From NCBI GenBank assembly GCA_947178505.1, contig CAMWYR010000006.1, forward strand, positions 1-64,000: 64,000 nucleotides of DNA, given 5' to 3'. Of the stretch, positions 1 to 8,752 are shown piece by piece (position 1 is the first letter of the stretch; the number at the start of each line of letters is the position of its first letter). Position numbers and translations under genes: made by a program. The DNA comes from an uncultured Muribaculaceae bacterium (GTDB taxonomy: Bacteria; Bacteroidota; Bacteroidia; Bacteroidales; Muribaculaceae). Under the pieces are notes generated by a model. That model ran no database searches, had not been told where the DNA came from, and was given only the letters and a program-made list of their open reading frames with translations.

Positions 1-92
1 CCTTTTTTACTTTACAGAGAAGTTAAACCTTATGATGCCGATGGTGATAGTCTACCGGGGGAAAGCGGAAGAGTAGGTAATCGCCACCTTGA
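1..92 (+). rRNA. rrf: 5S ribosomal RNA, 3' part (partial at window edge)
   Basis: The first ~92 bases read as the 3' three-quarters of a 5S rRNA. They contain the conserved GAAGTTAAAC block at 20-29, GCCGATGGT at 38-46 and GAGTAGGT near 71-78, in the order and spacing of bacterial 5S. The 5' end lies outside the window. A strong terminator follows at once, so this is the end of an rRNA operon on the plus strand. Recognised from conserved blocks only; the exact 3' end (about 90) is estimated. Confidence 0.8.
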
Positions 93-124
93 AAGGAGAT
101 AATCGAAAGATTGTCTCCTTTTTT
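93..124 (+). terminator. rRNA operon rho-independent terminator
   Basis: A 12-bp stem (93-104 with 109-120) is closed by a GAAA tetraloop and followed directly by a T run. It sits just downstream of the 5S rRNA tail. Confidence 0.85.
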
Positions 125-145
125 ACTTTACAGAGAAGTTAAACC
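117..145 (+). repeat. 29-bp direct duplicate of 5S rRNA sequence
   Basis: Bases 117-145 are identical to bases 1-29. The copy starts inside the terminator stem and T run, and ends at the foot of the next hairpin. It therefore repeats an internal 5S segment (including the GAAGTTAAAC block) downstream of the operon. It looks like the scar of a duplication or recombination between rRNA operon ends. Confidence 0.8.
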
Positions 146-206
146 GTAACCGTCCGAAAAAAGCCGACTTGATTTGGAATCAAGTCGGCTTTTTTCGGAC
201 GGTTAC
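146..206. terminator. 29-bp perfect bidirectional terminator hairpin
   Basis: Bases 146-174 and 178-206 are perfect reverse complements separated by a 3-nt TGG loop, with internal A6/T6 tracts. The hairpin lies between the plus-strand rRNA operon and the stop codon (207) of the minus-strand glycosyltransferase, so it can serve both. Confidence 0.85.
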
Positions 207-962
207 TTATTTGCTGAGTCTGCGGCGGAGTGCGCGCGCGATGAAGCCGATGTGCTTGCGTATCGTGCGGAATGTGCCGTAGTGGATGGCCATTATTCTG
301 AAGCGCTCACGAAGCGAGGCAAGTTTATTATTGTCTGTAAGCCCGTCGGAAAGATAATCGATGGTGATACTGTTGAGATTCGTGCATTTCCTCATATCCG
401 CCGCCTGGATGCATTTTAATGTCCAGTCGTAGTCTGCGGAGAATCGGTATTTTGTATCATAGTTTGGTGCGAGTTCTTTTCTCACCATAAAGGCCTGATG
501 GCAGATCAGCATACCGTCGGCGAAGGAATCCCGGGTCAGCACCTTAGGAGCAGTCAGATGACGCTTACCGATTATGTGGCGGTATTTATCGACAATGACC
601 GTATCGCCAAAAATTATGTCATCTCCGAGCAACGCGCGCTCTGCATAGCGTGAGAGCGTCTCCTTGTTATGGAATGTGTCGCCGGAATTAAGGAACACAA
701 CATATCTTCCCCGGGCCATGTCGAGACCTTTGTTCATAGCATCGTATAGCCCGTTATCGCGTTCGGAGAGTATCCTGACATCTTCGAATTTGCGAGCTAT
801 GTCAACTGTATGGTCGGAAGATGCTCCGTCAACAATGATATGCTCATAATCACGAAACGTCTGTGTGGCCACCGACATAAGCGTCGGTTCGATTGTGGCA
901 GACGCGTTGTAAGTGATTGTTATTACGGATATGAGAGGCTGTTTATGTTCCATGTTCACCAT
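207..962 (-). CDS. Family 2 glycosyltransferase (WcaA-like)
   Basis: Probable sugar transferase of surface-polysaccharide synthesis, acting at the cytoplasmic face. The N-terminus shows the GT-A fold signature (PLISVITITYN, then VDGASSDHT), with NSGD at the usual DxD position and an acceptor-side region containing FSADYDW. About 250 residues, normal for small GT2 enzymes, and without membrane segments. The start is uncertain. An in-frame TTG at 974 would lie inside a TAAATTTG promoter element (979-972), so ATG 962 or ATG 953 is more likely. Monocistronic; its 3' end meets the rRNA operon hairpin. The sugar donor and acceptor cannot be told. Confidence 0.85.
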   Translation of the reverse strand: MVNMEHKQPLISVITITYNASATIEPTLMSVATQTFRDYEHIIVDGASSDHTVDIARKFEDVRILSERDNGLYDAMNKGLDMARGRYVVFLNSGDTFHNKETLSRYAERALLGDDIIFGDTVIVDKYRHIIGKRHLTAPKVLTRDSFADGMLICHQAFMVRKELAPNYDTKYRFSADYDWTLKCIQAADMRKCTNLNSITIDYLSDGLTDNNKLASLRERFRIMAIHYGTFRTIRKHIGFIARALRRRLSK

Positions 963-1010
963 TGTTTTTTGCAAATTTAAAAAAAAGAAATAATAAAATG
1001 CATTTTTCAG

Positions 1011-1041
1011 TTGCTTGAATCAATAAATAAGATTAAATTTG
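1011..1041 (+). promoter_or_regulatory. Bacteroidota-type promoter of the ferredoxin gene
   Basis: The -7 element TAAATTTG is at 1034-1041 with TTG at 1011-1013, a 20-bp spacer. It predicts a start near 1048 and a ~110-nt leader before the ferredoxin ATG. Confidence 0.65.
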
Positions 1042-1157
1042 CAGACACAAGAAGGCCGGAGGCTCCTTTCCGCTCTGTGCAACCTCGTGCAGAAGTGGCT
1101 TAACCGACGGTTGATTAATCTCGACAAATCTTCAACAACCCTTAAATTATTTCAATT

Positions 1158-1325
1158 ATGGCTTACGTAATTACAGACCGTTGCATCGCATGTGGTACAT
1201 GCGAGCCCGTTTGCCCCGTTGAGGCTATCTCTCCCGGCGATATCTATGTTATCGATCCCGACACTTGCATCAGCTGCGGTAGCTGTGCAGCAGTTTGCCC
1301 CAACGACGCAATCGAGGAAGGCTAA
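1158..1325 (+). CDS. 2[4Fe-4S] ferredoxin (55 aa)
   Basis: A small electron carrier of 55 residues. It has two CxxCxxCxxxCP clusters (CIACGTCEPVCP and CISCGSCAAVCP), each expected to bind one [4Fe-4S] centre, in the compact clostridial-type dicluster fold. It is cytoplasmic and probably serves anaerobic redox enzymes such as pyruvate:ferredoxin oxidoreductase. The ATG at 1158 gives the canonical MAYVIT start. It has its own promoter and terminator, so it is a single-gene unit. Confidence 0.95.
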   Translation: MAYVITDRCIACGTCEPVCPVEAISPGDIYVIDPDTCISCGSCAAVCPNDAIEEG

Positions 1326-1347
1326 ATTGCTATTCATGTCCGCATGA

Positions 1348-1386
1348 AAATATCGGCTGTCTTGATTACGGGGCAGCCATATTTTT
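1348..1386 (+). terminator. Terminator of the ferredoxin gene
   Basis: Inverted repeat with the GGCTGTC / GGCAGCC core stem (1355-1361, 1372-1378), flanked by AAATAT/ATATTT and a T run, 22 nt after the ferredoxin stop. Confidence 0.7.
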
Positions 1387-1425
1387 GTTATATAGATATG
1401 TAGTCATTAAATTTCATGGAATACT

Positions 1426-1872
1426 ATGGAATCACTTGAAGTAAAAGTAATCAACCGCAGTCATCATCCGCTCCCCTCCTACGGCACTCCCGGGGCAGCA
1501 GGCATGGACGTACGAGCATATCTTCCCGAAGGCCCGGTGACGCTTAAACCCATGCAACGCGCCCTGATTCCCACCGGCCTCTACATGCAGCTCCCCCAGG
1601 GCTATGAATGTCAGATTCGCCCCAGAAGCGGACTGGCCCTAAATTACGGAATTTCTATAGTGAATTCACCCGGCACTGTCGATGCCGACTATCGCGGTGA
1701 AATCGGAATTATCCTCATCAACCTCGGAGAGAATGACTTCACCGTTAACGACGGTGAACGCATTTGCCAGATGGTCATCAAGCAATATACCCACGTGAAG
1801 TGGGAGGAAGTTGACTCGCTCGACCGTACGAAGCGCGAGGATGGTGCATTCGGCCACACCGGACTTGGCTGA
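1426..1872 (+). CDS. dut: dUTP diphosphatase
   Basis: Hydrolyses dUTP to dUMP and PPi, keeping uracil out of DNA and feeding dTMP synthesis. At 148 residues it is the size of the homotrimeric dUTPases. All five motifs are visible: [28 protein letters not shown] (catalytic Asp), GERICQMVI and the C-terminal Arg/Phe arm [10 protein letters not shown]. First gene of a likely operon with the TPR, DUF4292 and EnvC-like genes. An upstream ATG at 1416 is in another frame and stops quickly. Confidence 0.95.
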   Translation: MESLEVKVINRSHHPLPSYGTPGAAGMDVRAYLPEGPVTLKPMQRALIPTGLYMQLPQGYECQIRPRSGLALNYGISIVNSPGTVDADYRGEIGIILINLGENDFTVNDGERICQMVIKQYTHVKWEEVDSLDRTKREDGAFGHTGLG

Positions 1873-1915
1873 TTCCCGTGCACATTTAGAATCAAAGTAA
1901 AGCTTATTTCTCAGA

Positions 1916-3808
1916 ATGAAGAGACACCAAGGGATAATCATCACATTATTGTCGGCAATACTGATGGCCGGCATCTTTTCCGCACAGGCTGAGACGGCCC
2001 GGCGGAAAAAGGCGCGTCATCTCTACGCAGCCGGAGCATTGCGTCAGGCGCAGGCAGATGATCACAGCGCATACGAATACTACAAGCGCGCGTGGGAAAC
2101 CGACCCAACGTATCCCGAAGCTGCCTGGGCCTATGCCTCCCAGAGGCTATATATTCCTCTCGACACTCTGCAGTCGCGCACCGAGCTCGACCGCTCCCTT
2201 GAGATGATGAAGCCATATATCGATGCATATCCCGAGGATCTCTACGAGAATATGTTCTATGGCTATGTGGCCGGGCAACTTTCCCACCATGATGAGGGGA
2301 TACGGGTGCTGGAGCGCACCTATTCGCTTCATCCATCCTCATCTGACATTCTCTTTGCCCTCTCCGATGCCTATGCGCGCAAGGGCGACTGGCCGAATGC
2401 CGTGGAGGCAATCGACCGGTACGAGCACCAGCAGGGGCATTCGGCTGCAGTCTCCAATCGGAAACTCTCGTTCATGCTGATCGCCGGCGATACAGTCGGT
2501 GCAATCGCCGAGGTAGATAAACTCGTTGAGCTTAATCCTGCCGACGCAACATTCGCTATCCTTCACGGCAACCTGCTCGACATCGTATCCTCTCCCGATT
2601 CGGCCCTCGTCTGGTATAAGCGCGCCGAACGCCTCGCTCCCGATGCCGGACTGCCAAAGCTCGCTATCGCCGACCATTATAAATCAAAAGGTGATTCAGC
2701 AGAATATGATAAGAAGATGTATGAGGTGCTTCTTGCCGAAGACCTGGATTTAAATCAGAAAACAGATCTTCTTGCAGACTATCTCCACACCTTGCTCAAA
2801 GAGAATCAGGATCACAAGCGCGGCAACTATCTCTTCTCCGTGCTGGAATCGCAATATCCCCATGAGCCCCGCCTGCTCGATCTTGCGGCCCGTTATTCCG
2901 CCGCCACAGGTGATTTCACCGATGCCGCCGAAAAGATAAGATATGCCATAGATCAGGATCTCACCAATACTCGATACTGGGGCCAGCTCATGGCCTACCT
3001 TGTCGGCGACGGGAAGTATGACGATGCTCTCGAAACCTATCAGCGGGCCCTTACCTACGTAACTCCCGATGATAATCTCCGTAACTACTACATCAATCTG
3101 GCCGATTTGGGCAAACACTATGATAAGGCAGCGGAGATGGTGGTGACGATGATTCGCGAAGTGCAGCCCGGCCTCAGGGTCGATACCCTCCTGACCCTCA
3201 GCGACCTCCGCCGCGATATCAGTGCCGCCGACCTCGACCAGCTCGGTCAGCTTTTTGTCAGGCTCGGCGATATCTATTATGAGGCTAACGACACTACTGC
3301 GAGTTTCAGGATGTACCAGAATGCAATCACATTCGACGACTCCAATGCAATGGCCAAGAACAACTACGCCTACTTCCTCAGCCAGCAAGGGGGCGACCTT
3401 GATAAAGCTGAGGAACTCAGTCGTTCATCCCTCAGCGGCTTTGATGCCGACAATCCTACCTATCTCGACACATACGCCTGGATTCTCTATCTCAAGGGAA
3501 AGCCGGCCGAAGCGCTCGAGTGGCAGCAGAAGGCAGTGAGCCATATTGAGGAAGAAGACTCTTCCGGTGCGGAAATATACGATCATCTCGGTGATATAAA
3601 AGCGGCTCTCAGCGACTGGCCCGGCGCTATCGAAGCATGGCAGAAAGCCATCAAACTATATGAGTTCCGGCTCAATGTCGAAAAGGAAACCGTTGATGCC
3701 ATTGAGAAGAAAGTAAAGGATGCGTCGCAGAAAGTACCCGCCGACGACGGCGTCAGCAACGGCGCTAACGAAAAGGATGAAGTAAAAGCAGACACCACAC
3801 ATGAATAA
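1916..3808 (+). CDS. Exported tetratricopeptide-repeat protein
   Basis: 630 residues. There is a signal peptide (KRHQGIIITLLSAILMAGIFSAQA, cut after AQA, about residue 26), then TPR-type helical pairs over most of the length and a charged Lys/Glu/Asp-rich C-terminus. No catalytic motif. It is predicted to be periplasmic or attached at the inner face of the outer membrane, as a protein-interaction scaffold. It lies 43 bp after dut and overlaps the DUF4292 gene by 8 bp, so the two are translationally linked. A dut-TPR-DUF4292-EnvC order recurs in Bacteroidales (recalled, not checked), suggesting an envelope-biogenesis role. Confidence 0.85.
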   Translation: MKRHQGIIITLLSAILMAGIFSAQAETARRKKARHLYAAGALRQAQADDHSAYEYYKRAWETDPTYPEAAWAYASQRLYIPLDTLQSRTELDRSLEMMKPYIDAYPEDLYENMFYGYVAGQLSHHDEGIRVLERTYSLHPSSSDILFALSDAYARKGDWPNAVEAIDRYEHQQGHSAAVSNRKLSFMLIAGDTVGAIAEVDKLVELNPADATFAILHGNLLDIVSSPDSALVWYKRAERLAPDAGLPKLAIADHYKSKGDSAEYDKKMYEVLLAEDLDLNQKTDLLADYLHTLLKENQDHKRGNYLFSVLESQYPHEPRLLDLAARYSAATGDFTDAAEKIRYAIDQDLTNTRYWGQLMAYLVGDGKYDDALETYQRALTYVTPDDNLRNYYINLADLGKHYDKAAEMVVTMIREVQPGLRVDTLLTLSDLRRDISAADLDQLGQLFVRLGDIYYEANDTTASFRMYQNAITFDDSNAMAKNNYAYFLSQQGGDLDKAEELSRSSLSGFDADNPTYLDTYAWILYLKGKPAEALEWQQKAVSHIEEEDSSGAEIYDHLGDIKAALSDWPGAIEAWQKAIKLYEFRLNVEKETVDAIEKKVKDASQKVPADDGVSNGANEKDEVKADTTHE

Positions 3809-4568
3809 TAATATAATAGGCAGAATCCTGCTCCCGCTCTTCATGCTGCTCGCCGCCGCATATCCGGCCAAGGCAGAGACCTCTCCGGAAGTCATCACCA
3901 TGATTTCCGATAGTTACGCACAATGGGAGAATGTTGAATTCTCAGGCAAACTGCGTCTCGATAAGCTTCCCATCTCCCCGACGGTAAAGATCTTCATGCA
4001 GCGTGATTCGCTCATTCAGATCTCACTACGTGCGCCGATACTCGGCGAAGTTGGACGCATCGAACTAACTCCCGACCATCTCCGCGCCTACAACAAGATG
4101 AAGAAGGTCTATTCCGAGGAGCCCACGCAGAATCTTCTCGACCTCTATCCCGATCTCGTGGGCGATGTGCAGAATCTGTTGCTCGCGCGCGTTGTAGTGC
4201 TCAGCCGGGGCCTCCTTTCGCCCGAAATGGCCGGGAGTGTCGACGTGGTGAAAGATGAGGAAGGTAGCTGGATACTCCTTCCTGAGCCTCCCGGTGGACT
4301 GATGGACTTCAGCTACGGATATGTGGTGAGCCCCGCGGCACGCACTCAGGCCTTCATCGGCAATCTTCCCCGCATTGCCGATCTTGAACTCCTATACTCC
4401 TATCCCGGACGCGGAATGCAGATTGATGTGGATGCTTTAGTAAAAGGAAAGCACACTTACGCCACGCTCGAATTCTCAACGGTTAAATGGGGGGGTACCC
4501 CGATGGCCCCGGTCAACACTTCCAAATACACCAGAAAGAAACTAACCGACTTCATAAAATCATTCTGA
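3801..4568 (+). CDS. DUF4292 family exported protein
   Basis: 255 residues with a signal peptide ending ...AAYPAKA (about residue 25). The rest has the alternating beta pattern of the DUF4292 family, thought to resemble LolA/LolB-like half-barrels. It has no lipobox, so it is probably periplasmic. Its start overlaps the TPR gene, and the EnvC-like gene begins 2 bp after its stop. Function is not established; a role in moving lipoproteins or lipids in the envelope is an inference from fold and context. Confidence 0.75.
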   Translation: MNNNIIGRILLPLFMLLAAAYPAKAETSPEVITMISDSYAQWENVEFSGKLRLDKLPISPTVKIFMQRDSLIQISLRAPILGEVGRIELTPDHLRAYNKMKKVYSEEPTQNLLDLYPDLVGDVQNLLLARVVVLSRGLLSPEMAGSVDVVKDEEGSWILLPEPPGGLMDFSYGYVVSPAARTQAFIGNLPRIADLELLYSYPGRGMQIDVDALVKGKHTYATLEFSTVKWGGTPMAPVNTSKYTRKKLTDFIKSF

Positions 4569-4570
4569 AT

Positions 4571-6187
4571 ATGACGCGAGTCTCACGTCTTACGCTCTCT
4601 ATGCTGGCATTGGCAGTTGTGCTGCCTGTGGCCTCTGTTGATGCTCAGAAGAAAAAGCGCCCGGCTAAGACAAAGGCTGCCGTAGAAACTTCGGCCGATG
4701 TGAAGCGCCAGCAGGAGACCACCCGTCAGGAAATCAACCGCACCCGCGAGCAGATCCGCCTCAACGATCGCGAAGTGGCGAAGAAACTCGCCGATCTCTC
4801 GAAAATTGAGGGTGAAATTGCTTCCGGTAAGGTGAAGGTCGAGCAGTCGCGCAAGTATGTCGAACAACTTCAGAATGAAATTTCATCGTTAGAAGCTTCT
4901 ATCCATAAGGAGCAACACGAACTCACGCGCCTGCGCACTGAATATCTCAATGCAGTCAAGCAGATGCGCGCGAAGAAGAAGCAGATGTCGCGGCTTGCAT
5001 TCATCTTCTCTTCCCGCAGTTTCAATGAAGCCATGCGCCGGATCCGCTATCTCCGTCAGTTCTCCAGATGGCGGAGCGACCGCAGTGCTGAAATCGACCG
5101 TCGTGTTGCAGACCTCCGGCAGCAGAGTGAACGTCTTGCCGGCACCCGCAAGAACCACGTGAAGGCCCTGGCTGAGAATGAAGCCGCGCAGCAGACGTTA
5201 CGCTCCCGCTATGCCGAGCAGGATGGAATCGTCAGGGAGCTTAAGAAGAATGGCCGGGCACTCCGTGAGCACCTTGCCAAGAAGCAGAACGAGGCTAATG
5301 TACTCAAGAACCGCGTCGCAGCCCTGATTGCCGAAGAGCAGCGCAAGGCCGAGGCCGAACGTCGTGCGCGCGAGGAGGCAGCCGCCCGCCAGAGAGCCGC
5401 CGAAGAGCGTCAGCGTCAGGAGAAACTCCTTGCTCAGCAGAAGGCTGAGGCAGAACAGCGTGCACGCGAGGAGGAAAAGCGACGCCGGGAACAGTTACTC
5501 GCTCAGGAACAGTCTGAGAAAAAGGATGTGAAGCCCGCTGATAAGGCTAAGGAAACTAAGAAAACGGATGTGAAGCCCGCTCCGTCTACGCCCAAGGATT
5601 CAAAGAAGGAACAGAAGAAGGATGCCGCTAAGGGCCCGAAGAAAGTCAATAAGAAAGGGAGGGATAAGCAGCCCGAAAAGAAGGTGGAGGAGGTGAGTTA
5701 TGCGGAAGCCCGAGGCCGCAAACCTCACCACGAAGTGCCGAAGCCTGTTGCTGTCGAGACTCCCTCCGCCCGACGTGAGTTTGCCTCAATGAAGGGCTCA
5801 TTGCCGCGCCCCGTAAGCGGCGCATTCCGTATCACGAGCCCCTTCGGTGCCCATTCGCTCCCCGATATGCCTAACGTCACCTACGATAATCCGGGAATTG
5901 ATGCAGAAGTGGGGCGCGGAGCCACGGTGAACGCGGTGCACGAAGGCACCGTCTCCGGGGTCTATGTCGTGCCCGGCTACGGCACCGTAATCATCCTCAA
6001 TCATAACGGTTATTACACCGTCTACGGCAACATAGCTTCCGCCTCGGTGAAGGTCGGAGATAAGGTGAAGACCGGCCACCGTATCGGCAGCGCTGCTGAG
6101 GATATCGACAATCCGGGCCATGGTCTGCTGCATTTCGAGGTGTGGAAAAACCGTGAAAAACAGGATCCGGCGGCATGGTTGAGATGA
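4571..6187 (+). CDS. EnvC-like murein hydrolase activator (degenerate LytM/M23 domain)
   Basis: 538 residues from ATG 4571, chosen because it starts a signal peptide (...VLPVASVDAQ). A long coiled coil (about 30-300, rich in Glu/Gln/Arg) is followed by an Ala/Lys-rich linker (about 300-410) and a C-terminal LytM domain (about 420-538). The zinc-site residues of active M23 enzymes are mostly missing: the HxGxD position reads NPGID, the GH motif reads YGN, and the HLH motif reads LLHFE. It is therefore probably not a hydrolase but an activator of cell-separation amidases, as EnvC is in E. coli. Last of the dut-TPR-DUF4292 run. Confidence 0.85.
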   Translation: MTRVSRLTLSMLALAVVLPVASVDAQKKKRPAKTKAAVETSADVKRQQETTRQEINRTREQIRLNDREVAKKLADLSKIEGEIASGKVKVEQSRKYVEQLQNEISSLEASIHKEQHELTRLRTEYLNAVKQMRAKKKQMSRLAFIFSSRSFNEAMRRIRYLRQFSRWRSDRSAEIDRRVADLRQQSERLAGTRKNHVKALAENEAAQQTLRSRYAEQDGIVRELKKNGRALREHLAKKQNEANVLKNRVAALIAEEQRKAEAERRAREEAAARQRAAEERQRQEKLLAQQKAEAEQRAREEEKRRREQLLAQEQSEKKDVKPADKAKETKKTDVKPAPSTPKDSKKEQKKDAAKGPKKVNKKGRDKQPEKKVEEVSYAEARGRKPHHEVPKPVAVETPSARREFASMKGSLPRPVSGAFRITSPFGAHSLPDMPNVTYDNPGIDAEVGRGATVNAVHEGTVSGVYVVPGYGTVIILNHNGYYTVYGNIASASVKVGDKVKTGHRIGSAAEDIDNPGHGLLHFEVWKNREKQDPAAWLR

Positions 6188-6225
6188 AATATAACGTCAC
6201 CCATCTTTAGAATTATACTCAGAAA

Positions 6226-7200
6226 ATGACTCAGATTCACTCCGGCTGGAGAATAGAAAGATATCAGCCCGCGATGGCCGCGGAATGGAACAGATTCGTA
6301 GCTGCCTCACGCAACGCGACCTTCCTTTTCAACCGCAGCTATATGGATTACCATTCCGACCGATTTGACGACTGCAGCTGGCTTGCCTTCAAAGGGGGAG
6401 CCTTGCGTGCGCTGCTTCCGGCTGATATCGCGTGCGATGACGCATCGGGTGAGAAAGTGCTCCGTTCGCATGGCGGGCTCTCCTACGGGGGATGGATTCT
6501 TCCCGGCGCACATCTTGACGGCGGAGATCTCCTCGATATCTTTGAGGCGGCTACCGACACGTGGCGCTCCGAAGGAATTGCGAGGCTCGATTATAAGCCA
6601 CTCCCTCCGATATATGCCGCCCGACCGTCGGAGGAGGATATTTACGCACTCTTTCGCATGGGCGGCCGCCTTTCAGAAGTGCATCTGAGCGCAACGATTG
6701 ATCTCCGTTGTCCCGGTGTCTTCAATCAGCAGCAGCGGAGGCACCTCGCCAAAGCCTCTGCCCTTCCCATAGCTGTAGAGGAGACCGGAAATATTCCCGA
6801 ATTCATGGACATGCTGACCGCCTGCCTGCGAGAGCGGCATGATCTGGTTCCGGTGCATACCGCTGCTGAGATGCAGCTGCTTACTTCCCGCTTTCCGGAG
6901 AATATAAAGTTCTATGTATCGCGGCTCGACGGCATAGCTCACGCCGGAGTGTGCGTATATGACTCCGGAATTGTGGCCCATGCACAGTATATCGCCACCA
7001 CTCCCGAAGGGCGGCGCCTCAATCTGCTCACCCCATTATTCCATTGGCTTATCACGGAGCGCTATGCCGAGCGACGATACTTCGATTTCGGTATTTCCGA
7101 CGAAGACCATGGCCTCTACCTCAACCGGGGGCTCAACCGTCAGAAGACCTCCTATGGCGCCACGGCCACAGCCTTTCTCCGCTACACCCTCGACCTCTGA
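6226..7200 (+). CDS. GNAT / FemAB-like acyltransferase family protein
   Basis: 324 residues, soluble. The pattern (FLFNRSYMDYHSDRF near the N-terminus; a C-terminal segment with GICVYDSGIVAHAQYI-like strands and FDFGISDEDHG) fits the FemAB/GNAT-like proteins found with polysaccharide and envelope genes. They transfer aminoacyl or acyl groups to cell-wall or sugar intermediates. The exact substrate is unknown. It follows the EnvC-like gene by 38 bp and may be co-transcribed. Its TGA ends at 7200, directly against the flippase stop codon on the other strand (7201), so there is no space between the convergent genes. Confidence 0.65.
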   Translation: MTQIHSGWRIERYQPAMAAEWNRFVAASRNATFLFNRSYMDYHSDRFDDCSWLAFKGGALRALLPADIACDDASGEKVLRSHGGLSYGGWILPGAHLDGGDLLDIFEAATDTWRSEGIARLDYKPLPPIYAARPSEEDIYALFRMGGRLSEVHLSATIDLRCPGVFNQQQRRHLAKASALPIAVEETGNIPEFMDMLTACLRERHDLVPVHTAAEMQLLTSRFPENIKFYVSRLDGIAHAGVCVYDSGIVAHAQYIATTPEGRRLNLLTPLFHWLITERYAERRYFDFGISDEDHGLYLNRGLNRQKTSYGATATAFLRYTLDL

Positions 7201-8664
7201 CTAAGCCTTGCGCATGAGCGCACGCAGCTGCGTGAAGGAGAAGATGATTGCAAGCGTCGTGATTCCCCCTGAAATGCAGTATACGGTCCATTCCGATCCT
7301 GGGATAAACGTGGCCGCGAATCCGATGGCCACAGTTGCTATTCCGGCGAGAGTCGTTACCGTAGCACGCCGTCCCGGCACAAGTCGGTAGTAATGAAAAT
7401 TCACCCCTAAATATAGCACGATGCAGAGAGCCTGTTCAACCACGGCCCCGTAGCCGAGGCCGTTGAGTCCGAAAAGATAGTAGCCGGCCAGCGAGCATCC
7501 GATGTAAAGCACATTGCAGACAATCGCCTCCAGCCAGAAGAAGAGGCGCCGGTTGTTGTGTGCGAACGCAATGTAGCCGAGCGGATATGCAACCGCCTTC
7601 AGCATTATGCTCACTCCGAGCCAGCGCATGAGTTCCGTAACGCCGGCGAAGCGTTCGGTAAGAAGGATGCGGATGATCAGCGGAGAAGTCACGATAATCA
7701 GCAGCGAAAGCGGCGCCGCAATCAATGCCACGATCTCCATCTGACGCCCCACGATCGGCCGGATCTCCTCACGCCGTCCTATCGCCGCCATAAGACGCGG
7801 GAAATAATCAAGGGCCATCGCGGAGAATACCACGCCGGTATATTGCAGCGTAATGCTGTTGGCGGCATTAAACAGACCGACATCGGCGATATCGCCATAG
7901 ATCCGCACGTAGATATTCAGCACGTAGGTGCAGCCCGTGTTTATCAGCGTCGCTGCCAGAAGCACGATTCCGTTCGCTACCATCCGGCGCGTAAGAAGCC
8001 GGAAAACCCTTGACGGCACGGCTCCCCGCGCGGAGGGGAGAAGCCGGCGCAGACCGAACGTATAGCTGAGATAGACCGCAAGATTCAATACGATGATTGC
8101 CGGCACGATACCCTTGTCGCCGAAGAAATAATAGAGCGGAATGCCGGCAATAAGGCCTGTCAGTGCGCCTGTAAGTGAGGTGATTGAGATAATCCTGACG
8201 CGGTGCAGACCCTGCAGGAGCGCCATTTTTCCTGCTCCCGCAATCATAAGGCCGACAGCGATAGCCAGCAGCACGAACTGCCACGTATAGTCGCGCGTGC
8301 CGAAAGAGATTTCGCTTAGCCACGGCGCCCCCAGCGCGCACACCAGGGCTCCCAGCAATGCCGTGGTGCGTATCAGCCGGGAGGCTACCCCTGACACGAG
8401 GGCGAGACGCGACTCACTGCCGGATGCTCCGGCCACTTCCTTTACAAACGACAGGTTGAGCCCCAGCGACGCGAACCGCATGATAGTGTTGGCCGATGCA
8501 GTGTAGATAGATGCCAGACCCATCCCCTCCGGGCCTAACAGGAGCGCAACGAACTTTCCGCGCACAAGATTGATGAGAATCTGGAACAACTGCACCCCTC
8601 CGAACACCGAAGTGCCCTTCAGGATGCTGCGGTAGCTGTTTGCAGAACTCTTGTTGGTGGCCAT
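7201..8664 (-). CDS. O-antigen / polysaccharide flippase (Wzx-like, MOP superfamily)
   Basis: 487 residues with about 12-14 hydrophobic segments. It matches the O-antigen translocase family: LKGTSVFGGVQLFQILINL at the N-terminus and LLGPEGMGLASIYTA shortly after. It is predicted to flip undecaprenyl-linked oligosaccharide across the inner membrane. Other glycan genes nearby are the FemAB-like gene (convergent) and the GT2 at the window start; no full capsule locus is present. The start codon lies ~20 nt after the terminator-like hairpin of small RNA element A, so expression may depend on read-through. Confidence 0.85.
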   Translation of the reverse strand: MATNKSSANSYRSILKGTSVFGGVQLFQILINLVRGKFVALLLGPEGMGLASIYTASANTIMRFASLGLNLSFVKEVAGASGSESRLALVSGVASRLIRTTALLGALVCALGAPWLSEISFGTRDYTWQFVLLAIAVGLMIAGAGKMALLQGLHRVRIISITSLTGALTGLIAGIPLYYFFGDKGIVPAIIVLNLAVYLSYTFGLRRLLPSARGAVPSRVFRLLTRRMVANGIVLLAATLINTGCTYVLNIYVRIYGDIADVGLFNAANSITLQYTGVVFSAMALDYFPRLMAAIGRREEIRPIVGRQMEIVALIAAPLSLLIIVTSPLIIRILLTERFAGVTELMRWLGVSIMLKAVAYPLGYIAFAHNNRRLFFWLEAIVCNVLYIGCSLAGYYLFGLNGLGYGAVVEQALCIVLYLGVNFHYYRLVPGRRATVTTLAGIATVAIGFAATFIPGSEWTVYCISGGITTLAIIFSFTQLRALMRKA

Positions 8665-8685
8665 AAGTTGTTGTTAGTCAGTATA

Positions 8686-8752
8686 AAAAGAAAAAGATTA
8701 ATTGTCTCTCGACAACTAATCCTCTAACCTTAAATCTAATACCATGAAAAAC
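8686..8752 (-). ncRNA. Small RNA / leader element A (upstream of the flippase)
   Basis: On the minus strand, the promoter element TATATTTG (8766-8759) is followed after 7 nt by GTTTTTCATGGTATTAGATT and AAGGTTA. An 11-bp hairpin comes next (8721-8711 pairing with 8707-8697, loop GAGA), then a U-rich tail. Elements B (19.75 kb) and C (49.4 kb) have the same 5' block and layout but different stem sequences. The hairpin ends ~20 nt before the flippase ATG, so it may be either an independent ~65-nt RNA or an attenuator leader. Possibly a member of the Bacteroidales-1 RNA motif; this could not be checked. Confidence 0.65.

Noticed and set aside
1..145. CRISPR-like or transposon-type direct repeats
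   Set aside because: Only two copies, and the sequence is explained by 5S rRNA; no spacer array, transposase or target-site pattern.
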